Origin: Ministeria vibrans ATCC 50519
Taxonomy: Eukaryota > Opisthokonta > Filasterea
Assembly (NCBI GenBank): GCA_943704425.1
Contig: CALSCP010000904.1
Coordinates: forward strand, 121,710 to 170,896
DNA: 49,187 nt
Direction: 5' to 3'
Below the pieces are notes generated by a model, which saw nothing but the letters and a program-made list of their open reading frames with translations, did not search any database and had not been told where the DNA came from. The translations under genes and the position numbers were made by a program. This document shows, in pieces, positions 1 through 10,580 of this stretch. Position 1 is the stretch's first letter. The number at the start of each line of letters is the position of its first letter.

Positions 1-215
1 CAGCCATGCCATGCTAGCGCGTTCCTGAACAGCCAAAAAAAAAAAAATCGAGAATCGTTATGAGTTATGACGTTTTTTTTTTTGTTTTTTTTTTTTTTTT
101 TTTTTTTTGTACTCAATCGCTGAATAAGAACACGCTTGGTGCCTGAAGAGGCAAGGCCGCGTTCGCGTGCAAGACGGCGCAAGTCGTTGAATTGAAGGTC
201 TTCGAGAGATGACAT
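1..215 (-). CDS. SAP-domain protein, N-terminal fragment cut by window edge
   Basis: Reading the minus strand from the ATG at 215, the first 34 codons form a SAP-type helix-extended-helix: L-E-D-L near residues 4-7, R-L-A-R-E-R-G-L, then G-T-K-R-V-L-I-Q-R-L. SAP domains bind scaffold-attachment or AT-rich DNA in chromatin, RNA-processing or repair proteins. The frame then meets a poly-A tract (poly-T on the + strand, 72-108). A donor-like GTAC at 112-111 and a strong pyrimidine-rich acceptor ending at 25 suggest an intron, with a second exon at 24-1. The simple joining of those exons meets a stop after three codons, so the splice choice or the homopolymer length is uncertain. The rest of the gene lies outside the window. 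The SAP call is from motif spacing only. Confidence 0.55.
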   Translation of the reverse strand, partial: MSSLEDLQFNDLRRLARERGLASSGTKRVLIQRLSTKKKKKKKNKKKNVITHNDSRFFFFWLFRNALAWHG

Positions 216-353
216 AGGAAAAGAATAAAAAGATGAAAGATGTAGTGCGCACAACAGACAACAGTCAACAGTCAACACAGAGAAGATAAAATTAATATAA
301 TAATGAATATATTTTATTATTGTTCTTATTGTGTTCTTATTCACACGTCCAAG

Positions 354-782
354 AACCTGAGCAAGATAAATAACAAGATGCCGAAAAGATCCGGGCAAGT
401 GATGGCTGTGATGCTGCTGGTGCGCTGCAACACACTCATCGAGCACCACCTGCATCCGCCGAGGTAGGATGGGCCCAGCCTTCGCATTCCCGCCGGTGCG
501 ACGGCCAACACATTACTGTGTCACGCGTGCGCAGCCGTCCCACAAGCACAACAGCAGCGACAACAGCAACAACAACAACCGCAACAACCACCGCTGGCCA
601 CGGAGAGCCCAGAACACTTCCGGCTCCACTGTGCTCACCCAGTGGTGTACCGACACGACTCGCTGGTCGGCAAGACCCTTGCCGAGGCACTGCGCGCGAC
701 CAACGACACACACTATGAAGTATTTCGTCCCCTGGGGGATATGTACAAACGCTTCATCGTCGCCGTCAGCACCACCCGATGA
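354..782 (+). pseudogene. Unrecognised Gln-rich protein remnant with internal TAG
   Basis: One frame ending in TGA at 780-782 reads as a plausible protein C-terminus: a Gln-rich run (about 543-590) followed by about 60 mixed residues ending near D-M-Y-K-R-F-I-V-A-V-S-T-T-R. Upstream, the same frame reads sensibly from about 354 (after a pyrimidine-rich stretch and AG) or from the ATG at 378, except for a TAG at 465-467. A GT...AG segment at 464-478 would remove the stop and keep the frame, but at 15 nt it is far shorter than any other intron here. The choices are a decayed gene fragment, a sequencing error or an exceptional mini-intron. I recognise no family. Its place outside the telomere-like repeats fits a subtelomeric gene remnant. 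Confidence 0.35.
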
Positions 783-1413
783 TTCACCCGCCCGAACCCC
801 GCGCTTCATTCTCCCCTTGACCATTAATAAGTGGGTTGTAGTCTTCTTCTTCTTCTAATTAATAGTGAAGAGTAATACAATGCTTCCGCCATATAGGCTA
901 CTGAGATGAAACGACAACATTTGACCGAGATAAATTCCAGAGAAAGTAAGCGAACAATCAAACGAATGAAGCGAATGAAATAAAATAAAACACAAGTTGT
1001 CTTCGATCTGGGTTTGTTGTGAGCTCATTCGATTGTATTTTGATTCAGTCAGATTACGTGCCGGTACAGTGTACTGTCCGGGATCCAGTCGCTATCATGT
1101 TGTCGCATAATAAACTCGGTTGTCATGTGAAGTCAATCTTCTTCTTCTTCAACGTTTTCGACACAAACTTTGCAACCCAATTATGGCCGACAATATGCCG
1201 CAGGAATGCGATACAAACCGTCGTGAAGACGATGAAAATCTCCAAATGAGGTAAACGAGAAAAATACCGCTCTATTTTGGCGAGTGTCTCGAATCTGTCC
1301 ATGCATCGTTAAACGTGAAGGATCTTTTACAATGGCTACAATACGTGTACCGTGTACTGCACGTCAGGGACTGTAGTGGAAAAGAAACGAGAGAAAACGA
1401 AGGGAAACATTAG
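783..1413. other. No gene recognised
   Basis: AT-rich sequence with scattered short open frames of biased composition and no splice-linked coding signal. A TTC-rich stretch near 839-855 and AATAAAA near 982 are the only notable marks. Confidence 0.5.
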
Positions 1414-1432
1414 CTAACCCTAACCCTGACCC
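1414..1432 (+). repeat. Interstitial telomere-like tract 1
   Basis: Degenerate CCCTAA repeat (CTAACCCTAACCCTGACCC) immediately before the first copy of the duplicated spacer at 1436. The C-rich strand reads left to right, as expected if the chromosome end lies to the left. Confidence 0.8.
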
Positions 1433-1435
1433 GAG

Positions 1436-1750
1436 ACATGAACTTTACGATTGTATTCAGACGTTTAACACATACTCAAGCAGCTTATGGGGCCCACTCG
1501 GACAACATCGCGATCCTCAACACACACATCAAACACAAGCAGCCGCTTCGGATGGCTAGATTGTCTTGTACAATGAAGCTTTTGCCCTAGGGACTTCCAA
1601 AAAAAAAAACATCAAACACAAACACACAAAAGTTGATACTACAAGCAACACCAAAAAAACAAATTCCAAGACAACACACACAGTATCAAAACCTAAATAT
1701 ATCACAAACAAAAAACAAAACAAACACACACAAAAGTAATAAGAAAACGC
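1436..1750. repeat. Duplicated subtelomeric spacer, copy 1
   Basis: 1436-1540 is almost identical to 1869-1972, with three or so mismatches in about 104 bases. A second homologous block (about 1605-1750) matches about 1950-2098. Copy 1 carries roughly 80 extra bases between the blocks, including an A-run and a repeat of the AACACACAAA-type sequence. Composition is CA/AC-rich with no credible coding frame. Confidence 0.85.
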
Positions 1751-1855
1751 CACAAAAACAGAGACAAAAACAATAAAAACAGTCACAACATGCTCAGCCG
1801 GCGTACACAGCTACAAGGACACACGTCAAAGCTCAAATGACCGAACCGCACCATA

Positions 1856-1866
1856 TAACCCTAACC
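1856..1866 (+). repeat. Interstitial telomere-like tract 2
   Basis: TAACCCTAACC directly before spacer copy 2, the same arrangement as tract 1 before copy 1. The short tract plus spacer appears to be one duplicated module. Confidence 0.75.
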
Positions 1867-1868
1867 AA

Positions 1869-2098
1869 AACATGAACTTTACGATTGTATTCAGACATTT
1901 AACACATACTCAAGCAGCTTATGGGGCCCACTCGGAATACATCGCGATCCTCAACACACACATCAAACACAAACACACACAAGAGGATACTACAAGCAAC
2001 ACCAAAGAACAAATTCCAAGACAACACATATAATATCAAAAAAAAACAATCACAAACATTAACAAATCAACACAGTCACACACAAAAGTAATAAAAAG
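1869..2098. repeat. Duplicated subtelomeric spacer, copy 2
   Basis: Second copy of the 1436-1750 module, offset by 433 bases and lacking the internal insertion of copy 1. It is followed within 10 bases by the longest telomere-like tract. Confidence 0.85.
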
Positions 2099-2104
2099 CA
2101 TATA

Positions 2105-2132
2105 CCCCTAACCCTAACCCTAACCCTAAACC
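2105..2132 (+). repeat. Interstitial telomeric tract 3, four CCCTAA units
   Basis: Four uninterrupted CCCTAA units, the longest in the window. Together with tracts 1 and 2 it suggests the organism uses the TTAGGG telomere repeat. It abuts the retroelement-like fragment that begins about 50 bases downstream. Confidence 0.85.
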
Positions 2133-2187
2133 ACTGCCATCAGCTGTCGACACTCTCGTCGCCCCTCTTCGTCTTCATGAACCCCCC

Positions 2188-2930
2188 CCCCCGCCTGTAA
2201 CAACAGCCCTCCTGTGGTTTGAGGCACAGCAGCGTTGCGCTCCGACCCGAGTGGAGCACGTGAAGGCGCACGTGCAGCCCCCAACTCGACAGGAAAAAAC
2301 GTGGAACAACAGGGCGAACGCACTGGCCAAACGAGCTCGCGCAGCCCCGCTGGGAGCCGGGCATGCTTCCCATTGTGGCGCGATGATTGCCTCGAGTAGA
2401 CTGATGATGTACACTTGTGTAGCACGCGGTGACGGCAGAATGACACTCTGCGTGATCGACGAGCCCATTTCGGACAAGCTGACGGCGGACCTTGAGCGGC
2501 GTCTGTGGAGGGAGTGGGGCCAACACAGATCACAAGGCACGGTGGTCAGACTACCGCGAGTGGTGCGCGGCGGTGGGTCGCGGGCTCTCCCCGACAAAGC
2601 GAAGATTTCTACTTTAGCCTCAAGAAGAGGGAGCACCCATAACCCCACTAATACGCTCTCGCAGCAAGCGTACAAAGAATTCGAGGATTTCGAAAAAGAT
2701 ACGCACATCCAAAGTACACTGTGAGAGTACACACTTGCGAGACAGCAACGCCGGCAGCAGCGTGAAGCTTCCGAGACGCTTCACGTACGGTGGCGCTCGG
2801 CGATTGAGACACCACGGTGGCAGCCTGGCGGGTAGTAGTTTCGGTGCACTTCTGGTGCACGCTTGAAAGACGCGCGAGGAGCTATCTGAGAGGCACCACG
2901 GGCTGTGCCAAATAAAAGCGCAAGGTTGAG
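2188..2930 (+). mobile_element. Probable 5'-truncated retroelement fragment, RNase H-like
   Basis: A frame open from about 2188 to the TGA at 2722-2724 starts without a good ATG and carries an RNase H-like end segment: A-L-L-W-F-E-A-Q-Q, then V-E-H-V-K-A-H, then N-N-R-A-N-A-L-A-K-R-A. This matches the family pattern in which a histidine is followed by N-x-x-A-D-x-L-A-K. Here the position usually occupied by the catalytic Asp is Asn, so the domain would be inactive. About 150 further residues of unknown type follow, then an untranslated tail with AATAAA at about 2912. Starting next to CCCTAA repeats and lacking any upstream reverse transcriptase, it looks like a LINE copy truncated at its 5' end. 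The assignment rests on a short motif. Confidence 0.35.
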
Positions 2931-3045
2931 AGCAGATGGACAAGCGGGTGCGGCGGCAATGGGAGCAGCTGTCGTTGGCAGAACATATATATGGTGCTAA
3001 TCATTGGGAAGCGAGCTACTGTAGCGCTGTGTGGGCGCTACTACT

Positions 3046-3118
3046 TAGCGCTGCCCTCACTAAACAATTGTACGCTTTTAGTAGCGCTGCCCTCACTAAA
3101 CAATTCGTACGCTTTTAG
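3046..3118. repeat. Tandem duplication, 36-37 bp unit
   Basis: Two adjacent copies beginning TAGCGCTGCCCTCACTAAAC, identical except for one inserted C in the second copy. The flanking sequence also contains the AGCGCTGTG/GGCGCTAC theme. Confidence 0.9.
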
Positions 3119-4220
3119 TATGAGCGCAGCGCATACGCAACGATCGAGACAAGGGGGGACCGAGTCGAGCAGAACCTTGTAAAGTGCTCCGATCCGTACA
3201 CGTGGTATCACGGGTGTCCCAACGGCGGCAGCAGCCACATGTAGAGTACGTCAGACCTATGATTTATTTTGGCTGAAGCCAGGGCAGACATGCGCGTGCG
3301 TGCGCCCTCGTCATGAGTTGGCCGCTGAGGAGTCGGGAGGCGAGTCGACGGGTGTCTTTTTGGTGCAGGACCTATAGGTAAGTGTACCGGAGTGGCCACA
3401 GAGGGTTAAAGCGGTGCACCGTCGCGTATGGAAAGAGCGCCAGCGATGGCTTTGAGCGAAACTGTAAACTACTGAGCGATGATCAAAGACGAAAAAAAAA
3501 AGCGTGCCGTCTTCGATCAATGCGCAGGAGGCCGGCCACAAGAAAATACGCTCGCGAGCCGGCGTTGGGGAAGGTACACATACATACGTGCGTACGGAGG
3601 GTGCAGGGTTATATATTTAGGGGGGTTAATTGGTGAGGCCCCTGCCGAGCGAGCGTTGTTTTTGGAAACGCATTGGGCAATCCAAATTTTCGCACCCATC
3701 CAAAAATTAAAGCGGCCACTCCGCCCTTTGCAGGCCTATAATTATAACTATAAGGAGCCAAAGCGGACGTTCCAACCCCTTAAACTTGCATGTGGAGCTA
3801 GGCCGTTACCAAGGTAATTAGTGTATAATATATAATATAATTTGTATTGTAAATGATACATAGCATTTCCGCAGCAGCAGGATTTTGAACTAAAAATCTC
3901 CCACAAGAAAGCGAAAGGCTAAAGACGTAGGGATTTCGAGAGAGAGAGTTGAACAGGTAAATTTTAGATCTGGCCGGAACAGGGAAAAAGAAAGGGTAGG
4001 GGTAATTCGATTCGTAGTATAAGCGGCCGCCGCCAGCTGCAGGGGTTGCTGTTGGTGCCGCTATCACTCTCTGTATGTAGTGATGTCTCAAAAGACTGCT
4101 TTCATTTGCAGTAGCCATGGCCACCGTATCCTTCTTTACTTGCATAGGGGCGGCAGTGTGGTGCGTCATGCCAGAGAATCAACACCGGGGAAGTGCGACT
4201 GATTAGGCGGCGTACGTTCC

Positions 4221-4253
<33 letters not shown>

Positions 4254-4280
4254 TATTATTATTATTATTATTATTATTAA
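4221..4280. repeat. AAT/ATT inverted microsatellite
   Basis: A run of AAT units followed directly by a run of ATT units, so the segment is self-complementary and could form a long AT hairpin. It lies about 35 bases beyond the 3' end of the receptor-kinase gene. Confidence 0.9.
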
Positions 4281-4313
4281 TTTTTTTCATTAATATATAA
4301 CAATAATAATACT

Positions 4314-7000
4314 TTAATCGAGCTCTGCAATGGTATGAACAATGTCGGTAAAGGAAGGACGATGGGCGGGCATGGGGTCCCAGGCGGACACAATGAGGGC
4401 GCGGAGGGCGGGCGGGGCAGCCGAGAAGGACGCCAGCGATGGTCGGTAGCCCCGTACGACGGAGGACGCCACGTCGGACAGCGCTACTTCCGCAAAGGGC
4501 AGTGTGCGCGACACAATCTCGTACAAGACAATGGCGTAAGAGTACACGTCGGATGCCATCACAAATTCGTTGCCACGGATTACTTCAGGCGCTAAAAGGG
4601 AACGTTTCAGAGATGGAAAATTGAACGGAAAGTTCGGAGATTCAGAGCTTACCACTCCATAAGAGCGACCCGACACCCATCGTTGTGACTCCCGCGTGTC
4701 CAATAGCATGACTCGTCCTTGAGCTCGCAAATTCGTCTCCGGGTCCTGCCAGTGCACTGAGCTCATGCTCTTCCATCGTCCCAGTCTGATGCGGTTGTTG
4801 TGCCTGCGCCGTCGCACTCGCCAGTTTACTTGAGCCCAAGTCTGCAATCTTACATGTCCATTTCGAATCAACTAACACATTTTCGCCCTTGAGATCACGA
4901 TGAAGGTACGATCGCGAATGAAGGAAGCGCATTCCCCTGAAAACAACATCACAAAAAAGTTTTTAATCATAATAAGAATAATTTTCTTGGCACGTACCTG
5001 GCAATGTCAAGGGCAAAACGAGCCACGAGCGCATAAGGGACATCAACAGTCGGATCGTCAAGCACAGCGCGCAGTGAACCGCGCTCCATGTACTCAAGCA
5101 CAAGAAAGGGCGCACCGCCCTCGCCGCCCCCACCCCCCGCCCTGTCCTCCTTCTGCACGCCTGCTCCGTAGAATAGCACAATGTTTTCGTGTCGCAGACC
5201 TCGAAGAAAATTCACTTCTTTGGCAAACTCAACGCCAGATTGTTCGTCCGTCTCAAGCACAGCAGAGTTAAGCTGAAAAGCAAACAGTATCAGCTTCATT
5301 AAAATTTGACATGTTGTTTATACCATTTTGACTGCAACTTGACGACCAAGCCAGAGAGCGCGCCAGACAGTACCAAATGCGCCCTGACCAATGCGGTCGG
5401 TGAGGGTGAGATCGCGCTCGCTAATGCTCCAGAGTTGCTCAAGAAAGCGCACCTGCTGGTCACGATCGTCCAGCAGACGTGTGTACAGCGCCGACTGGTG
5501 CTGCTGCGCACGGCGCACGCGCCGACGCACCAACACGGCAGCAACAAGAGCCACAAGTACTGCAGCGGCAGCAACGCCCCCACCCACCTCGACGGGCGTG
5601 CGATCGGGAGGAACAATGCAGCCGGCGAGACCGGCCGAGGTACAGCCGTGGAGGCACTGAACGTCACAGGCCAGACACACTTCGCCTACATGAGAATCGT
5701 AGGAGGGAAAGGTGCCTTGGACACACTCGGGCACACAGTTTGGACCGTATTCGTCAAAGTAGGAGAGTGTCGGTGGGGGACAGTGGCAAATGGCCGCCTG
5801 GGTCACATTGGCCGAATCAATGCATGTTCCATTGTACTTGGCACACGGGTGAGCCAAACACGATGTCACATACGCACACCCAGGGCCACTAAGGCCTGCC
5901 GGACAGCACTCAGTAGGGCCTAAACGCAAAATATGTAGAGTGAGTGACTGAATGGCAGAGCGAGCCGGAGGGAGAAACAAAGTGATAGAGAGTCAGAAAC
6001 AAAGTGATAAAGAGTTAGAAACAAAGTGATAGAGAGTTAGAAACAAAGTGATAAAGAGTTGGAAACAGATTGATAAAGAGTCAGAAACAAAGTGATAAAG
6101 AGTTACAAGCAAAGTGATAGAGAGAGAGGAGGGAGGGAAAAAAAGTGATAGACAGAGAGTGTACCCGGCCCTGAGCAACCCGCAGTGCTTGACAGAAGAC
6201 CCCCCGCTCCTGTTCCAAAGTTGTTGAAACACTTGGACGCACATAAAATACAAATGGGAAACATTCCATACGTCCCTATAAAGATAAATAAATATTACAA
6301 AAGTACATGAATATGATTAAGAATTTGAGAGTGATAATTATGTGTACCGGAAGGACACATTGGGCCGGTAAAGGGATTGCCAAAGAAGCTGACAATATTA
6401 GCATAACCACAAATATATGGAAGAGCAGTGAGCTAAAGGGAAACAAACAGAATTAAATGCTGACAATCATTGTGCTTTTTTTGGACTCACTTGGTTTTCG
6501 CTTATGTCTAGTACGGTGAGTGGCTGACCAGTGATCACAGACCATTCACGAAAAGAGTCAATAGTCAGCTGATTAAAACTCAAATCAACTGCCGAGAGAT
6601 GAGAGAGAGGAGTGATGCCCAGAAAGTTGACTGAGGAGAGTGCATTGTGGCGCAGAATCAGATGGGACAGAAAGGGGCACTGCAAAGAACAATTGGAGCT
6701 GAGAAACAGGACACTTTAGTTGGTGTTCCTACTGGAACGAATAGCAACGGGTCGATGGACGAAATGCTGTTGAAGGACATGGAGAAGAAGGCAAGCGGAA
6801 ATGCGAGTGCACAGGAGGAGCCAAAGAGCGGAGGGAGGGAGGATATGTTGTTGAAGTCGAGCTGAAGACTCTCGAGTGCAATCAAACCAGCAAAGAGTCC
6901 TTCGGAGAGCGATGTCAGCTTATTGTCTATGTCATGAAACAGAGAGGGAGAAAGAGAGAAAAAGGAATATTAAATGAGAATTAATATTACTAATTTATCA

Positions 7001-7054
<54 letters not shown>

Positions 7055-7381
7055 TATTATAAATTTATTAAAATATTTTTATGATTATTATTTGAAGCGT
7101 ACGTTGAAGGTTAAGTGACTTGAGACGCGAGAGGCCAGTAAACGTAAGCACATCAAGTGAGCTAATCAACTGCGTCGACAGATCAAGCTCAACGAGTTCT
7201 ACAAACAGGACACTCTGAGTATGCACCAGACAGAGCAGCAAATTGGGTCTGGGTACGCGAGGCAATGGGGAGAAAGACAAAGGGAGCAAGAGTGGTGATG
7301 CGCCCACCGGTGACGAGGAGCGAAGCCAGGCCAGTACCTGTTGTACCGACTCCCTCAAACAGACTGGATGGCCCTACAATA

Positions 7382-7435
<54 letters not shown>

Positions 7436-9321
7436 TAATTTATTATTATTATAATTTTTTGAGTGTGCAAATTGAATCTTATGTGACATGTTCGCCATAC
7501 CAAGAAGTTGGAAAGGACATGATTCAAGATTAAGCAAGGTCAGATTGGCAAGAGTGGCAAAAGGAAGGGAGTGCAAAAAGACATCGGAGGTGTTGGTGTT
7601 CTCGAGGTTGAGGGTAGAGAGGCCCGAGAGAGGAGTGAAAAGACCGACGGGGGGAGAGAGGTAGATGCAGAAGGAAAGATCAAGATGCGTGAGACGGGAC
7701 AAGCCTGCAAAGAGGTCTGAAATAATCATAGAACACACATTCAGAGGGAATTTTGGTATAAAGGTCATTTACCGGATGGGAGACTGACAATGGAACTAGA
7801 GGAGAGAGTGAGGAAGGAGAGGTTTGGAGTAGAGCGAAAGAAAGAGGAGGGAAGAGAGGTGAGGGGTCCGAGGGAGAGATCGAGGTAGGTGAGAAGCGGA
7901 GTGTGCGCGAGAAGAGTGGCGGGGAGGGTGGCAAAATCATTGAATTGGAGGTGGAGGGTCGTGAGGAGAGGAGTGAAGCGGAAGAGATTGGCAGGAACAG
8001 AGGGAATGTTGGCCGAGTTAAAGTTGACATGTTGCAGACGGGGAGTCGAGGCAAACGTGGCGTTGGTGAGCGATGCGCCAATTGGTACTTCGATTGCATT
8101 GATTGTTGTGAGGTTGACAAGGTTGGCAAATGAATTGTCAATGAATATGATGTCGAAGGTGGCATATTCGGACGTGGTAAGGCTCAGTGCTAATTGAAAA
8201 CGTTAAATCAGGTCTTTCTTTTTCTACTTTCGACGACTCTTACTTTCAAGGGCGGTGAGATTAGAAAATGAGAAGGGAGGCAAAAATCCAGATGAAGAGA
8301 GGGAGAGGGAGCGCACTGCGGAGAGGTTGCTGCTGAAGAAAGTGTCCATGGGAACGGGGACGAGGTTAAAGACGAGGGTGAGGCTTTCGAGCGCATGATT
8401 GTAGCAGCCAAAGACACCACTTTCGCTATCAATGGTGAGCGTGGGGACTTCGAGGTTGAGCGACTGCAAGAGTGTCAGGGGTTCGAGAGCGCTGACGGGG
8501 AAGGGGGGTACAGGCGAGGAAGGTCTGTAGCGGAAACTCAACGAGAGTGAGCGCAAGCTATGACGCATAGGATTAAAAGAATCGGGATCTATGCTGGTGT
8601 CGAGAGCAATGCCCAGCTGGAGTTGCTCGAGAAGAACTAAGGAGGCGGTGTCGGCCGATGAGAGTGTTGGGACGTAAAGTCCAGTCCATTGGAGCACACG
8701 AAGCGACGTGAGACCGTCAAAAAAGCCGTTGAGCGACCCCTGTGCAGCAGTTACCTCGTTCGAATCAAGATTGATGAGCTCCAGCTGGCTCGTATTGTTG
8801 AAGAAGCCTCGGGCGACCGGATGTTGTAGCACTGTGCGCGAAGCGTCAAAGACACGCAGCGATGGAGTGTGCGCCAGTAGACGCGGCGGCAACACCACCA
8901 ACTGTGTGTTATCAATGTACAGCGCCTGTAGATGCAAGCTCGAAGCGAGCATGTCGTTATTGAGGCCGTCAGAGAGTGGGTTGTTTGACAGTCGCAGCGT
9001 CTCAAGCAACACCAGCGGCTTGAGCGTTGTAGGATCGATGGAGAGCAGGCTGTTGTCGCTCACATCGAGGGTGCGTAGAGATGAGCCATTTCCGGGGAAA
9101 GGTGCGAGATACTGAAGGGCATTTCGCGAGAGGTTGAGCGAGACAATACTCGCGTGGGTGTCAAGATTCAGCTGGAGCGTTGACGAGATTCCACGCGCTG
9201 AGCAGTTCACAGCGAGGCCACCGGGCGGGTCTGTGCTTGGCGAACAATCACACAGAGAACAGATGTCTGCTGTGACTAGTGCTGCGAGGGTGAGCGCGAC
9301 ACACAGCGTCCGCTGGTACAT
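4314..9321 (-). CDS. LRR / Cys-rich / transmembrane receptor kinase, TKL type
   Basis: Thirteen exons join in frame: 9321-8244, 8189-7773, 7716-7501, 7373-7257, 7198-7103, 6926-6733, 6679-6491, 6432-6348, 6275-6165, 5919-5324, 5272-4998, 4936-4653, 4591-4314 (1311 residues). A signal peptide (MYQRTLCVALTLAALVTA) decided the start; an in-frame extension to 9456 is possible. Leucine-rich repeats span about residues 30-775, then a Cys-rich EGF-like stalk, one membrane helix near 945-966 followed by R-R-R, and a kinase from about 1005. Visible kinase motifs are G-Q-G-A-F-G, V-A-V-K, H-R-D-L-K-G-E-N and A-P-E. The DFG position reads D-L-G, common in TKL kinases, and about 40 extra residues sit between DLG and APE. 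It should be active at the plasma membrane; the ligand is unknown. It shares a promoter with the riboflavin gene. Confidence 0.93.
5973..6160. repeat. 22-bp minisatellite in a kinase-gene intron
   Basis: Seven tandem 22-base units of the form AGAAACAAAGTGATARAGAGTY (to about 6124), followed by a degenerate copy. It fills most of the 245-base intron 5920-6164. The same core recurs in many other introns of the window. Confidence 0.9.
7010..7055. repeat. ATT microsatellite in intron
   Basis: Uninterrupted ATT units within the 6927-7102 intron of the receptor kinase. A sister AAT array fills 7382-7436 in the next-but-one intron. Confidence 0.9.
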
Positions 9322-9606
9322 CTCCCAATGAGGTGGATGGGCAAGTAAAATGGTTTGATTTGAGTAGAAGACGAGTATTTCAATTAATGGGTTGTATTCT
9401 TCTTCATCTTCTGCGAGTTCTGTCTGAGTGACAACGGGGTTACGGCAGGCCGGCACCTCGGTCAGTTGGGTATGGGAGAGGGTGAATTTCTTTCCCGAAA
9501 GAAAGATACCTGATACCTTATCTCCCCTCTAGGACTCGAATTATCATTTGATATAGGCTCTGATCAATCATTTAAAATTTAATTTTTTTTAGTTGTCTTT
9601 GTTTCA
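9322..9606. promoter_or_regulatory. Shared divergent promoter, kinase / riboflavin gene
   Basis: Only 285 bases separate the two start codons, so both promoters must lie here or overlap the 5' ends. A T/A-rich block (about 9565-9600) precedes the riboflavin-gene ATG. No TATA box is convincing. Confidence 0.6.
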
Positions 9607-10543
9607 ATGACCTCCTTACGAGAGGTGGTGTCAACACGTCTCCCCGTGCGGTATGGCGCCGATTTTACAATGCGCCTTTTTCGCACCGAGTCGGTAAGTG
9701 AGCTCAGACGTGAAAAAATATAACGTGATCAACGGCCTTTGGCGATGTAGGACGGCGGAAAAGACCACATTGCCATGTGTTTGGGACAAATCGACGGCAA
9801 GGAGAACGTTCTCGCGCGCGTTCACTCAGAGTGTTTCACTGGCGAAGTAAGAGAGCCATTTTCATTCATGTCTCTCTTCTCTTTCCTTCTCTCTTTCTCT
9901 CTCTCTCTCACACACACAATACACACTCTGTCTCTCTCGATCTGTCTCACTCTTTCCCGATCTGTCTCTGCAGGTGATGGGCAGCGAACGATGCGACTGT
10001 GGAGACCAGCTTGATGAGGCACTAAGATTAATCGTGCAGAATGGTTCGGGGGTGCTCTTGTATCTGCGTCAGGAAGGTCGTGGCATTGGTCTCGCACAAA
10101 AACTACGGTACAATCCAACTTATCAAGTCAATTTCAACTCTGATCCCCCTCATTACACAGATCGTACGTCTTGCAAGACGACGGCGCAGACACCGTGACG
10201 GCCAACACAATGTTGGGACATCGTGATGACGAACGCGACTACGAGATTGCAGCGGAAATGTTTCGTCTACTTGGCGTCGTGTCGATTCGTCTGCTCACCA
10301 ACAATCCACGGAAGGTGTTGGATCTTACAGAACGAGGAGTGTGCATCAGTGAGTCGTGTCCGCTTGTACCGACGGGAATCATTTCTCACGAGAAGATGCG
10401 CTATCTCAAGACCAAAATCGAAAAGCTCGATCACAGCATGTCGTTGGAGGACCTCTCAACCGTTACATGGTTCTCCAAACTGAGTTTGTGCAATCCACAA
10501 CTCTTGACACCCTCCTTGGGTGCCCATGACCACCACCACTACC

Positions 10544-10580
<37 letters not shown>

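Larger units (their letters stand above)
2931..4313. other. Non-coding or unrecognised stretch
   Basis: No spliceable coding series was found on either strand. It contains the 36-37 bp tandem duplication at 3046-3118 and an AAT/ATT inverted microsatellite at 4221-4280. Short frames around 3382-3817 have no family resemblance. Confidence 0.5.

Noticed and set aside
2126-2732. Several overlapping minus-strand open frames of 128-185 codons
   Set aside because: Frames overlap each other and the plus-strand RNase H-like frame; composition is Cys/Arg/Ser-biased as expected for antisense of GC-rich sequence.
3380-3425. tRNA-Ser-like A-box pattern (GAGTGGCC...GGTTAAAGCGG)
   Set aside because: No B-box (GGTTCGANNCC) follows at the right distance and no acceptor stem pairs; not a tRNA.
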